Of a stretch of DNA of 64,000 bases, positions 43,556 through 50,199 are shown piece by piece (positions within the stretch are counted from its first letter, which is position 1; the number at the start of each line of letters is the position of its first letter). Where the stretch lies: positions 30,755,340 to 30,819,339 of the forward strand of contig CM049322.1 of NCBI GenBank assembly GCA_026874595.1, read 5' to 3'. The notes under the pieces are model-generated. The model ran no database searches and was not told where the DNA came from. It saw nothing but the letters and a program-made list of their open reading frames with translations. The position numbers were made by a program, and so were the translations under genes. This stretch comes from Sipunculus nudus. Its lineage: Eukaryota; Annelida; Sipuncula; Golfingiida; Sipunculidae.

Positions 43556-45651
43556 ACATGGGGTAAGCGTAATTAGTAATCGTAATCGATTTTATTTATT
43601 TTTAAAGCAAAGTAATTGTAATCGTAATCAATTACTCTTCCAATGTAATCGTAATCATGATTACATTTGTATTTTCTGATTTTAAACAGCTACAGTCAAT
43701 GTTTCCTAATAAACTGACCTTTCATGCTTACCATTGATTAAAAACATTAAGAGTATTCACTTGTTGTTACTTCTGACAGCCATCAAATGTATATGATTAT
43801 AGCAGATGTATATGATTGAAGATAGCTGGATTGTGTGTGTGAGCATTCTGAGATTAAATAAGAGAGGAAAAAATAAAATCATTGTTTTAAATTTAATATA
43901 TGCCATGTTTAGTATGGTCTTCATATTTTAATTTAAGACTATGGTGAAGTGCTCACTATAACAGCTCTTAGCCATACTTAGCTTAGCTTAGGACTCAATT
44001 TCTGTTATGTTTGCCCAGAGCCACTAGCTGCACTAGCTTGAGGACAGTATTTGCTTAATTCTCTCTACATCTTTTGTTTCACAAATACACGGTCAGTTAA
44101 ATCCTATTTAGTAGTGTTCAGCTAATTAGTTGAAAAGGATAAGGGTATGTTACTCTGTACAGAGGGATTTCAGCATCGGTCCAGGAAGTGTACACAGAGA
44201 AAGATATCAAAAGAGAATGGCTTCTATGCAGCATACTGTTTGCCAAAGCAGTGCTCTTAACCAATTATTGGTCTTTGGCATCACAACACCTCATACTCAG
44301 GCTTTGTGGGATATTTAAAGCTATATGTAGCTGGTGACAAGGCAAGATGCAGCTCATGCAGTGGCTATTATTAGGTCACTGGTAATCATGCTGGTGCTCT
44401 ACTCTGGGCCATGTTATGTAAAATGTGAGACTTGCCACAAGTATAGACTAAGAGTGCTGAATAGTATAAAAAATACAACTCTATGGACAGGTACATTTGT
44501 ACAACATCTTGTTCTCTAAAAATCAGAGAATTTAGATTTCACCTATTTAGTACTTTTATATACAGTAAGCTCTCTCCTTAAAATGGAAAAATCAAAGCGA
44601 TTGAGCAGACCTGGGCATTACATTTTGGTAAATGTAACAATTTCCTCAATGTTACAACAACCATACTTTTGGCCCACAGAAACCGCATTAAAAATAATAT
44701 ATTTTATTTTACCCAGCCTGCCCTGCAAAATCTTAAAAAGTCAACCTTCAAGGGCCTGGAGGGCGGGATATGGTTTTAGGCCCACACTCAGCTAAGCAAC
44801 CCCCTCTTTGTATATTTGAGCAAATCAACAAGAAAGTGCATTTGAAGTGATGTAAATAATTCTTCGGACTATTTCATCTGTTTCATAACTTGATAAGACT
44901 TACTACTCTGTCAGTGCACAAGTTTTCTTTCTTTTGATGCATTTAAATAAAGGTATGGTATGCAATTGTTGTGTTAGAATTAGGCAAAGTTAAGGTTTGT
45001 AATTTTGGCTGTAATCATGATTACTTTTGAAGTAATCATAATGTAATCGTAATTGCAATCGATTACATGAAATTATCTTGGTAATAGTAATCGTAATCAT
45101 TTACTTTTAAAGTAATCGTAATCGTAATCGAATACACATAATAAGTATTCACCCCATATATATATGTCTGTGTGTGTATGTGTGTGTATATGTGTGTACG
45201 TTTAATCTCCTATAACCCTCCAACTTCTATTAACTAACCACACAATTGTTTTAATACCCTCAGTCTATTTTTAAGTATGTGGTAAAGTGTTTGATTAAAT
45301 ATTTAATATTAACATTGTTTTTTTCCTTTAACAGAGCAGACGTATGAAGAATTGTCGAGATCACAAAATGCAGCAACAGATTCCCCAGGAAACATCGGTA
45401 AGGTCATCATATATCCATTATTTAACAGCGTGTACAAAAAAATGTAAGGCTCCTGTGAGTTTGTATATTGGCTCTGGCATAAAGCCTTTCATATGAAAAA
45501 AAATTGTTGTGCGAAATTAATATAAATGTATATCAATATTTGATACTTTCATTTGATACTCTGTTATAAACCAATGTCAGCTTTACGGATGTAATATATC
45601 CTTCTAGATGAACCAGTGACCACCTACGAGAAACTTCAGTACAAGAAGTGA
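5764..45651 (+). CDS. Ig/FN3 transmembrane receptor with tyrosine-motif tail (14 exons, 5' partial)
   Basis: Spliced exons: 5764-6036, 8557-8847, 13605-13892, 21160-21456, 21915-22199, 34968-35273, 37292-37597, 40788-41102, 41683-41811, 42142-42198, 42534-42599, 43004-43072, 45335-45397, 45608-45651. Joined, they keep one open frame to a TGA and give about 929 residues. Every junction has an AG acceptor and a GT donor, and every intron is phase 1. Domain order is six Ig-like domains, two FN3 domains, one transmembrane helix and a tail of about 105 residues with YxxL/V motifs. Such proteins sit in the plasma membrane and bind ligands or neighbouring cells, and their tyrosines become SH2-docking sites when phosphorylated. 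No signal-peptide exon was found upstream, so the start is missing. The nearest AATAAA downstream is at 46310-46315, a weak poly(A) candidate. The layout recalls CD22/FcRL, nephrin and NCAM families; orthology is not established. Exon structure is seen directly, function is inferred. Confidence 0.86.
6719..7517. mobile_element. Non-autonomous element with GGGCCCCGC ends and ~145-bp repeats
   Basis: AGGGCCCCGC at 6719-6728 is inverted as GCGGGGCCCT at 7508-7517. Inside, a unit containing gattgggctgtggc and gccat recurs at about 6796, 6938, 7139 and 7285, with tgtaccaat and atccctgtgaat in between. One end carries a run of gga/cgga (ggacggaaatacggaagg) as in many mollusc repeats. The element lies in the first intron of the receptor gene. 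Confidence 0.6.
7530..8556. other. Intron, remaining part before Ig2
   Basis: AT-rich intron sequence with a G-rich patch near 7700-7790. No exon-like frame or clear repeat was recognised. Confidence 0.4.
8557..8847 (+). CDS. Exon: Ig-like domain 2
   Basis: A 291-bp phase 1-1 exon (acceptor taacag, donor GTGAGT). It starts [11 protein letters not shown], a linker typical of Ig-repeat proteins. The B strand reads [10 protein letters not shown] and the C strand VRWNC, giving the canonical Cys and Trp. The F strand is unusual: [10 protein letters not shown] in place of DxGxYxC. Four cysteines are present, so a second disulfide is possible. The SGGRP-like turn after the first Cys resembles nephrin/CD22/hemicentin-type Ig repeats. 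Confidence 0.85.
8848..10500. other. Intron sequence between Ig2 and Ig3, first part
   Basis: No domain-bearing frame was seen. The longest open frame (9766-10116, +) has no recognisable motif and no suitable phase or splice support. Confidence 0.4.
10501..10741. mobile_element. GC-rich hAT-like MITE fragment
   Basis: A GC-rich block beginning agagccctgcgcgg, with ggcccgccccgcggg inside, sits in AT-rich intron DNA. The direct repeat aacatgtata lies at 10501-10510 and 10732-10741. The agagccctgc end and GC-rich body recall short hAT-derived elements; the assignment is inferred. Confidence 0.45.
10877..10945 (+). repeat. Possible SINE head of a second family
   Basis: cggcctcggtagcgcacagg followed by a gattcgaat box-B-like stretch looks like the tRNA-derived promoter of a SINE different from the family at 12385. 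No body or tail was recognised. Confidence 0.35.
12385..12765 (+). repeat. tRNA-derived SINE, full copy, + strand
   Basis: The box A region tggctcaggggtagagcg and box B gagttcgaacctc lie at correct tRNA-like spacing near 12398-12455. The body shares ctctgcaggctttatggg and tcacaaacgag with the other copies. The tail contains aatctgcagatgtacat and ends aaaatgaaggcggttgcctc followed by A-rich sequence. It is an RNA polymerase III-type retroposon, not a working tRNA gene. Confidence 0.85.
12769..13489 (+). mobile_element. Possible solo-LTR-like insertion
   Basis: The block is bounded by gtattac at 12769-12775 and 13483-13489. It holds a TATA-like ctataaatta near 13068 and an AATAAA near 13408 followed by GT-rich sequence, an order seen in LTRs. 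The ends are not a clean TG...CA, so this is tentative. It directly follows the SINE tail. Confidence 0.3.
13605..13892 (+). CDS. Exon: Ig-like domain 3
   Basis: A 288-bp phase 1-1 exon (acceptor ttggcag, donor GTAAGT). It begins GPPTGSS after the junction residue. Core positions are YRTTCQL (B-strand Cys), YSWFKEN (C-strand Trp) and KEIRCEV (F-strand Cys). The F strand lacks the DxGxY lead-in, having NDHNKEIRC instead, like the CD80-like/nephrin Ig class. Preceded by a 4.76-kb intron and followed by a 7.27-kb intron. Confidence 0.85.
14690..16290. repeat. Intronic mobile-element debris, third intron
   Basis: The stretch at 14.69-14.86 kb is homologous to 31.05-31.2 kb (shared ttttgtgttgt and tacatgt blocks). 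The stretch at 14.87-15.36 kb is homologous to 17.6-18.08 kb and 36.59-37.08 kb (shared tccagtccaatgtacaa and aattaaacccatcagt). From 15410 an element head gcgaacctgtgagcttatgc matches one at 29178. No coding capacity was seen. Confidence 0.6.
16670..19149 (+). mobile_element. Helitron-like non-autonomous element (family 1)
   Basis: The head tagctcagatgacttatagt is followed by a ccgtctgtacgtccgtccg tract and cacgttttgaaaccgttgga. The matching family end lies at 19121-19149, with the palindrome gacccatgggtc followed by ccttg and T-rich sequence. The 2.5-kb interval contains AT-rich blocks shared with other introns, so it may be nested or composite. Confidence 0.5.
19272..19303 (+). repeat. Second Helitron-like 3' end
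   Basis: A second copy of the terminal hairpin (gacccatgggtc plus ccttg) lies 154 bp after the first. The SINE that follows begins directly after it, which suggests nested insertion at T-rich sites. Confidence 0.55.
19305..19588 (-). repeat. tRNA-derived SINE, 3'-truncated, - strand
   Basis: The complement of the 12385 copy: accgaggcctggtgtctac, cattaagcctgcagagc, then the promoter end with tttgagtcctgtgctttacc. The tail found in the other copies is missing. Confidence 0.8.
19600..21159. other. Intron, last part before Ig4, with short tandem units
   Basis: Mostly featureless AT-rich intron. At about 20638-20800 a unit of roughly 70 bp is repeated (gtccgcg, aggggttctt, aaggactg), with clear divergence between copies. 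No exon was recognised. Confidence 0.45.
21160..21456 (+). CDS. Exon: Ig-like domain 4
   Basis: A 297-bp phase 1-1 exon (acceptor tatttacag, donor GTAAGA). The frame reads [11 protein letters not shown] at its start. LTLECSS carries the B-strand Cys, HYKWIHQ the core Trp and [10 protein letters not shown] the F-strand Cys in a good Ig signature. It is separated from the next Ig exon by only 458 bp, the shortest intron in the ectodomain-coding part. Confidence 0.88.
21915..22199 (+). CDS. Exon: Ig-like domain 5
   Basis: A 285-bp phase 1-1 exon (acceptor ggttgtag, donor GTGAGT). VKVTCTADA gives the B-strand Cys, FLPWLNS the core Trp and [11 protein letters not shown] the F-strand Cys. Asn-x-Ser/Thr sites (NFS, NQS, NYT) suggest an extracellular, glycosylated domain. 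A 12.8-kb intron rich in mobile elements follows. Confidence 0.88.
22974..24290. repeat. Element head followed by ~267-bp tandem units
   Basis: A family 1 head (taagtcatctgagctatag) lies at about 22990. From 23.4 kb, units recur with tctcggcagtggtttgac and acaggtggcgcca; the latter lies at about 23679, 23955 and 24221. The spacing is about 266-276 bp. It is in the large fifth intron. Confidence 0.65.
24870..24985. repeat. hAT-like terminal fragment
   Basis: agtgctgtatcaatataccg followed by several tatcgatacg-type steps resembles the ends of hAT MITEs. The partner end was not found. Confidence 0.3.
24990..26430. other. Large intron, no exon recognised
   Basis: AT-rich sequence with short cttgac/aaggtca steps near 25.45-25.75 kb, as in other mollusc repeats. 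No coding evidence. Confidence 0.4.
26436..26665. repeat. Complex TA/TG microsatellite
   Basis: About 230 bp of alternating TA with interspersed TGTA and CATA steps. Open frames across it are translations of the repeat (Tyr-Ile-Tyr-Ile) and not genes. Confidence 0.9.
26756..26995 (+). repeat. A-rich minisatellite, unit ttttaggaagcaaaaaaaa
   Basis: Ten or more imperfect copies of a unit with core aggaagcaaaaaaa, 17-25 bp long. It is flanked by gagatctcgagataac near 26715 and cgagatctccagataaaa near 26990. The same unit returns inverted at 28205-28290. Confidence 0.8.
27525..27541 (+). repeat. Poly-G run
   Basis: An uninterrupted G tract after gtaggtacgct. A second, longer G tract lies at about 27912-27930. 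Confidence 0.8.
28205..28290 (-). repeat. Inverted copy of the A-rich minisatellite
   Basis: ttgcttcctttttttttt and gcttcctaaaatttttt are the complement of the units at 26756-26995. The pair flanks about 1.2 kb of sequence that holds two poly-G runs. Confidence 0.75.
28596..28770. repeat. TA/CACATA microsatellite
   Basis: Alternating TA steps followed by repeated acacatatac motifs. Confidence 0.85.
28825..31965 (+). mobile_element. Composite Helitron-like element
   Basis: The head tagttcagctgactgttagt lies at 28825 and the family end, gacccctgggtc followed by cctag, at 31949-31965. A second head type, gcgaacctgtgagcctatgc, lies inside at 29182, with its likely end ggttcgcatgagcctgtagg near 31217. 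The interior has tandem segments with tgccaactgtatcag, gtggcgcc and aaggtcaaggtcac. It is probably one element nested in or captured by another. No transposase frame was seen. Confidence 0.55.
32092..33534 (+). mobile_element. Helitron-like element with two heads
   Basis: Heads with taagtcatctgagctatag lie at about 32110 and 32275, only 165 bp apart. The interior has two units of about 343 bp, each with gggc-caaat at about 32348, 32692 and 33033, plus a shorter unit at 33188. The 3' end is the palindrome gacccatgggtc (33518-33529) followed by acttg. Confidence 0.65.
33541..33943 (-). repeat. tRNA-derived SINE, - strand
   Basis: Tail complement aactgcctccattttg at the left and promoter complement cctctacc-like ctctacccctgagccac at the right end. 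The body matches the 12385 family. It starts seven bases after the preceding element's end. Confidence 0.85.
34030..34770. repeat. Tandem repeat units before Ig6
   Basis: Blocks with gaaaactctccaagat, aatttcagaccaatac, ggatgccacatgaaaa and gagtatgagat recur about every 270 bp with divergence, most clearly between 34056 and 34400. They end about 200 bp upstream of the Ig6 exon. Confidence 0.6.
34968..35273 (+). CDS. Exon: Ig-like domain 6, both core cysteines absent
   Basis: A 306-bp phase 1-1 exon (acceptor ttctgcag, donor GTATGG), beginning [14 protein letters not shown]. The Ig fold is recognisable from VSLSIKV (B strand), NFIWYY (core Trp) and [11 protein letters not shown] (F strand), but the two positions that normally hold cysteine are Ser or Ile and Val. 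The domain would therefore lack the intersheet disulfide. Two NIT sites and one NYT site are potential N-glycosylation sites. It is the last Ig domain before the FN3 pair, so it may be a structural spacer. Confidence 0.83.
35500..37225. repeat. Mobile-element debris in the Ig6-FN3 intron
   Basis: 35.53-35.74 kb matches the inside of the 28.8-kb element. A family 1 head-like segment lies at about 35750, with ends at about 36301-36318 (gacccatgggtt) and 37200-37225. 36.59-37.08 kb matches the AT-rich blocks at 14.87 and 17.6 kb. Confidence 0.55.
37292..37597 (+). CDS. Exon: fibronectin type III domain 1
   Basis: A phase 1-1 exon ending at donor GTAAGG. Two acceptors nine bases apart, after 37291 and after 37300, both keep the phase. 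The first adds three residues to the linker, giving [10 protein letters not shown] in place of GPPEIDV. The FN3 core includes VEIWW (strand B Trp), TFSVHYR (strand C) and the strand E-F signature [15 protein letters not shown], close to the usual LxPgtxYxfxVxAxN. The FN3 position after the Ig repeats matches NCAM/nephrin-type ectodomains. Confidence 0.87.
38398..39967 (+). mobile_element. Helitron-like element with aaggtcaaggtcac units
   Basis: The head agctgactgtaagtcaactg at 38400 is followed by the gtccgtcgtgcg tract and gggcacaaatcgtaactgc. Units with gatgataac, tttgacatattggtt and aaggtcaaggtcacagg recur about every 230-290 bp. The end gacccctgtgtccctag lies at 39951-39967. It is in the intron between the two FN3 exons. 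Confidence 0.65.
40360..40768 (+). repeat. tRNA-derived SINE, + strand, next to FN3-2 exon
   Basis: Diverged promoter (gaggtcgtgagttcaaatc), body with cgctctgcaggcttaatggg and tcacaaacgagc, tail with atgaaggcgtttatctcc. The copy ends about 20 bp before the FN3-2 exon. Confidence 0.85.
40788..41102 (+). CDS. Exon: fibronectin type III domain 2
   Basis: A 315-bp phase 1-1 exon (acceptor ttttccctaaag, donor GTGAGC). AYLTWERP holds the core Trp and [17 protein letters not shown] matches the FN3 strand E-F region. A close cysteine pair (CTPPTC) could form a small disulfide loop. NST, NLT and NVT are possible glycosylation sites. A SINE ends about 20 bp upstream, at about 40768, so the element's tail reaches into the branch-point/acceptor region of this exon. 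Confidence 0.85.
41683..41811 (+). CDS. Exon: transmembrane helix
   Basis: A 129-bp phase 1-1 exon (acceptor ctgtttag, donor GTATGT). After a short hydrophilic linker it encodes a glycine-rich hydrophobic segment, from [13 protein letters not shown] to SALVWIF, followed by the stop-transfer residues CRR. This is a typical single-pass type I transmembrane segment with the N terminus outside. The membrane-proximal cysteine could be palmitoylated (inference). Confidence 0.9.
42142..42198 (+). CDS. Small cytoplasmic exon, basic, no tyrosine
   Basis: A 57-bp phase 1-1 exon of 19 codons (acceptor tttttaaag, donor GTATCG). It encodes a charged juxtamembrane segment containing [12 protein letters not shown]. 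There is no tyrosine. Its acceptance rests on correct splice sites, shared phase and fit between the transmembrane exon and the first tyrosine exon. It could be skipped without a frameshift. Confidence 0.75.
42534..42599 (+). CDS. Cytoplasmic exon: ITAM-like pair 1 (YEFL, YENL)
   Basis: A 66-bp phase 1-1 exon of 22 codons (acceptor tttcttccag, donor GTACGG). It encodes [15 protein letters not shown]. The two YxxL motifs are separated by five residues; a canonical ITAM has six to eight. YEN also fits the pYxN motif bound by GRB2-type SH2 domains. The exon resembles the following one in length, start (E-Q/K-T-Y) and second motif, so the two probably arose by exon duplication. Confidence 0.85.
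43004..43072 (+). CDS. Cytoplasmic exon: ITAM-like pair 2 (YQDL, YENV)
   Basis: A 69-bp phase 1-1 exon of 23 codons (acceptor tttttcttag, donor GTACGT). It encodes [17 protein letters not shown]. The two tyrosine motifs again sit five residues apart, matching the preceding exon. TDYENV fits the ITSM pattern TxYxx(V/I), which in vertebrate SLAM-family receptors recruits SAP/SHP-type SH2 proteins. Binding partners in this organism are unknown. Confidence 0.85.
43478..43553. repeat. TA microsatellite
   Basis: An almost pure run of TA steps interrupted by one TGTA. It lies directly beside the inverted-repeat element that follows. Confidence 0.9.
43559..45155. mobile_element. TIR element with GTAATCGTAATCG ends, probably hAT class
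   Basis: The left end is ggggtaagcg, then repeated gtaatcgtaatcg steps. The right end has repeated agtaatcgtaatcgtaatcg and finishes attcacccc. The two ends are inverted relative to each other over more than 100 bp. The interior of about 1.3 kb has no transposase-like frame. It occupies most of the intron between the YENV and YEEL exons. Confidence 0.6.
45335..45397 (+). CDS. Cytoplasmic exon: single YEEL motif
   Basis: A 63-bp phase 1-1 exon of 21 codons (acceptor cctttaacag, donor GTAAGG). It starts EQTYEEL like the two preceding cassettes, then continues with [13 protein letters not shown] without a second tyrosine. It reads as a related cassette that lost or never had the second motif. 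It follows a 2.26-kb intron that carries an inverted-repeat element. Confidence 0.82.
45608..45651 (+). CDS. Terminal coding exon: YEKL motif and stop
   Basis: The last coding exon starts after acceptor ccttctag. It encodes [14 protein letters not shown] and ends in TGA at 45649-45651. TTYEKL is another TxYxxL motif, and a final tyrosine lies four residues from the C terminus. The 3' UTR follows; its end is not certain. Confidence 0.83.
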
Positions 45652-46229
45652 AAGATCTGATTTATAAAAGAACTAGTCATACAATGCATGGATACACTTC
45701 AAATTAATGTAATGACATTAGATACCGTATGTTTATTTACTTCTGCTTAATAACCCTAAAAGGCTCTTAGAATAACTCCTGTTGCTGACGTGGAAGAAAG
45801 CTTATGTCGTAAGTAAAAATATATTTGAGAATAAGAAAGCATCTTGATGATAGACATCAGTTTTCATCTCTTGACTCAATGACTCCCTGTATCTTCCTAA
45901 TGATGCCTTCCCCGAGGGAGGATTATGTCATTTAACGTGTATATTAATATTTCTTGGAATCCTTCAATAATAGTTGATATTTAATAGAAGGATTGTGTAG
46001 AAAACGAATATGTATTTGTTCATATCTTAACTTTAAATCAATCGGTTAGTTCCAGGCTAAGTAGAAATGACCTAAAGTTTGTTTGAAACTGACTCAGCAT
46101 TAGCGGATTTCTCTGAATTTATATCGGCAGATGAAATAAGGTCATGTTTATTTTTCCGATTATTCATGTGACATATTAATATTTATTTGCATTATTGCTG
46201 ATAAATCAATCAATCGAGACGTGAAGGGG

Positions 46230-46234
46230 GACGG

Positions 46235-46292
<58 letters not shown>

Positions 46293-46302
46293 ATATATAT
46301 AT
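46230..46302. repeat. TA microsatellite in the 3' flank
   Basis: A run of TA with one TTTA interruption, about 580 bp after the receptor stop codon. Confidence 0.9.
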
Positions 46303-46525
46303 TTAAAGGAATAAACAGATTAATTCACACACAGACACATACACACACATATATATATTAAAGTTTTCATTTCGCATGATGGATATATGACAGGTTGTTT
46401 GACATTTTACCTCTAATAAGCAGCCGAATGTCTAAATCGTCCATAGACACAGGTACACGCGCAATTGCCTCAAGAAGGGAAGATCGATAGTTAAAGCTTA
46501 CACCCATGGAATATGTATACATTTT

Positions 46526-48874
46526 TAGCTCAGTTGACTGTAAGTCATCTTAGCTATAGCGATCGCCCTTTGTTTGGCGTCCGTCCGGCCGTCCGGCTGT
46601 CTGGCCGCCTGTCCGTTAACAAGGCACAAATCGTAACCGCTAGACCTAAAAGCTTCTAACTGTACATCCAAGGAGGTCCTGGGTAAATCTCCTGGGAAGC
46701 CTGAAATTAGGTCATGGTAACCTATATTTTGTGACCTATGGGTCGAAAACATGATTACGAATACCCAGGCAGTCAGACGGGGCATAAATTGTATCCATTA
46801 GGCCTAGAAACCTCTAACCTTAAATTTTTTCGGAGGCCCTAGGCAAATGTCCTTTCGAAACCTGAAACTAGGTCACCGTGACCTATACTCTGCGACCTAT
46901 AGGGAAAAGATGTCATATGAGCACCCTGAATGTCATATGGGGAAAATCGTATCAATGAGGCCTAGAATCTTCTAACACACAATCCTGGGAGTTTCTCGTC
47001 AAATCTCCATGGAAACCTGAAATTAGGACATGGTGGCCTATATTTTATGACCTTAGGGCCGAAAACAAGGTTTTTTTAGCATCAGACACTCAGACGGGGC
47101 ACAAATTGAATCGATAAAGCCTAGAATTCTCTAACTTGACATTTAGGGAGGTCCTGGGCAAATATCCATGGAAACCTGAAAGTAGGTCATGGTGACCTAT
47201 ATTTTATGACCTGAGGGCCGAAAGAAGGTTTTTAGCATCAGACACTCAGACGGGCACAAATTGAATCGATAAAGCCAAGAATTCTCCAACTTGACATTTA
47301 GGGAGGTCCTAGGCAAATATCCATGGAAACCTGAAAGTAGGTCATGGTGACCTATATTTTGTGACCTACAGGTCAAAAACATGATTTCAAGCACCCTGCA
47401 TGTCAGATTGGGACAAATCGTATATGTGAGGCCTAGAATCTTTTAACTCAATATCCAGGGGGTTTCTAGGCAAATCTCCTTGGAAACCTGAAATTAGGTC
47501 ATGGTGACCTATGTTTTTTTACCTATGGGCCGAAAACATGATTATGAGCACCCAGACAGTCAGATGGGGCACAAATAGTATCCATTAGGTCTAGAATCCT
47601 CCAACATGACATTAAGGGAAGTCCTAGGCAAAAGTCCTTAGAAACCTGAATTAAGGTAACTGTGACCTATATTCTGTGACCTATAGAAAAAAGATGTCAT
47701 TGGAACACTCTGAATGTCAGATGGTAACAAAACGTATCTGTTAGGCCTAGAATCTTCTAACACAATTTCCAGGGAGGCTCTGGGCAAATCTCCTTGGAAT
47801 TCTTAGATAAGGTCATGGTGACCTACATTTTGTGAATAACAAGGCAAAAACCTTTTTAGCCTCCTGAATATCATATGGGCACAAATCATATCTGTTAGGC
47901 CTAGAATCTTCTAAAGCAACATACCTGGAGGTCCTTGGCAAATCTTGGAAACCTTAAATTAGGTCATGATGACCTACATTTTTTGACCTACAGGCCGAAT
48001 ACAGGATTTTGAGCACCCAGAAAGTCAGGCAGGGTACACATTGTATTTGTTAGGCCTAGAAACTTCTAGTATAAAATTCTGAGACGTCCGTGGCAAATGT
48101 CTGTAGATAACTGAAATTAGGTCACCATGACCCATATTTTGCGACCTTAAGGAAATGAAGTCATATAAGCACCCAGACAGTCAGTCAGGGCACACATTGT
48201 ATCTGTAAGGCCTAGAATCTTCTTTTGTAACATTCTGAGACATCCTTGGCCAGTGTCCTTCGAAAACTTAAATTGGGTCACCATGACCAAATTTTGCAAC
48301 CTATCAGAAAAGGTGTCATATAAGCATCCAGACAGTCAGACAGAGAACTAATTGTATCCATTAGGACTAGAATCTATAAACATAAAATTCAGTGAGGTCC
48401 TAGTCACGTTTCCTTGGAAACCTGAAATTAGATCATGGTGACTTATATTGTGTGACCTATGGGGTGAAAAATGGTTTTGCGCACCCAGACAGACAAAGCA
48501 CAAATTGTATCCATTAATCCTTGACTCTTCTAACATGACATTCAGGGAAATCTTTGGCATTTCTCCTTTGAAACCTGAAATTGGATCATGGTGACCTATA
48601 TTCTGCTAGCTAAAGACCAGAAACATGATTTTGAGCACCCAGACAGAGAGGGTACAAATTGTATCTATTTTCCTTGGAACCCTCTGTTGTGAAATCCAGG
48701 GGGGTCCTGGGCAGGTTTCCTATGAATCCTGAAATATTTATATTATGTCCATTTTTTCAACACTGTAACTTTAGCCATAGGCTATTCTCACAGACAATAT
48801 ATAACATTAACAAAAAAAAAAGACATGAGCGCCCAGTCAAAATTAGGTGAGCGTCATGGCACATGACCCACTTG
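46526..48874 (+). mobile_element. Helitron-like (pearl-like) element, ~14 tandem 156-bp units
   Basis: The head tagctcagttgactgtaagt is followed by a gtccgtccggccgtccggc tract. A unit starting gggcacaaat, with ggcctagaatcttctaac, gaaacctgaaattagg, tcatggtgacctata and agcacccagacagtcag, recurs at about 46621, 46780, 46938, 47096, 47253, 47408, 47564, 47722, 47876, 48029, 48187, 48343, 48494 and 48650. Spacing is 151-159 bp. The end is gtgagcgtcatggcac, then cttg at 48871-48874. Known bivalve pearl elements have such a core; the relation is inferred. Confidence 0.75.
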
Positions 48875-48879
48875 TTTTT

Positions 48880-50080
48880 CTTCCACTGGTGTCAATGTTA
48901 GTTTATTTACCCGGCACTTTATATTGATTACCTTTGCTGCTTTTCCCAAAAGACGTAAAACACAGGCTTTTACCAACGTATATACAATTGGTACTTGAGA
49001 GATGTCTCCCATATCCTTTTCTTTCCCCTATCACACGCGTGTATATACACATTTTATAAGCAAATCACTTTGGTGAGGAACATTTAGGTACCGGTCGCCT
49101 GTAATTCGTTGGCTTGGTTCGGTTTTTCATCATAGAGGGATATATTAACATAGTGTTACAAAACTAGGTTTTTTTTATATAGAGTGTTGTCACATTCTCC
49201 GTTGTATTGATAAAATAAAATAATGCTATATCACATAACAAATGTTAAATATCTGTATAAAGGTCAAAGTCACCTAATTTTACGCAATGTTGCTTGGTGA
49301 TCCCCATTAAGATCACCAAACATAAGTCGACAAAACATTTTTCATGCAACTTTTCCTTATAATAATAACTTAACACAATCATTGATTGGCTCGATGAATC
49401 GTAATCGATGTATGTATTCCTGGCACGTGGCATTCAAAATGAAACCGATTCAATTAATTCTGCGTTTCTTGTTCAGTAAATATAAGAAATTATTTGGCGT
49501 TTAGAAAATGTCATAATCGCAAACAGATATTCACATAAATTTATGAATATTAATTGATTGTGTGCACTGGGTACAATGAGCCACGGAAACGGTTATATAC
49601 ATAACATATGTCTATACAACAGATACTCGTTCTGTAATTGATTGTCACACAATAATGGTCATTGTTTGGAACCTAGATTAAACAGATTTTCCCACCTGTA
49701 AAATATTTAGTTTTTTGTGTCATATTTGTTACTACTTATCAACTACTTATGTGGAAAACAACTGGGTGTTCACCTTTCCAACGAACTGGTACAAAATGGA
49801 AAATGCCTTTCCGTGCACATTTTTTTGCCTGTCAAAGACAGGCGAAAAGCACTATTACGTTCCCTGTATATGGATAATTAAGATCCCTAGCATATTGGGG
49901 CCAGATAGAGAGGGAATAGGGAGAGGGAAGGGAAGGCAGACACAGACAATGTAAGAGAGTGAAAACAGACACCTTGGATATGAGAGACCGAGACCCTGAA
50001 CATGGCAGGGGGCGCTGAACTTAAGATTCCCTATTTACCACCAAACGCTTCACTTTTCTCATTATTGTATCCCAAGACAA
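48880..50080. other. No gene recognised
   Basis: AT-rich intergenic sequence. The frames here are short, without domains, signal peptides or splice support. Confidence 0.45.
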
Positions 50081-50199
50081 AGTCTGGATACTATGGTTTA
50101 AGCACGGTCGCGCCACAACCAAAGCCGCCGCCGCCGCCGCCGAGATTTCTTTTGAACGCGATAACTCAAAAATATTTCACGGATCTTTACCAAACTTGA

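Noticed and set aside
46621-48800. Regular repeats resembling a CRISPR array
   Set aside because: The units are about 156 bp, diverged along their whole length and have no short conserved repeat with unique spacers. The genome is eukaryotic.
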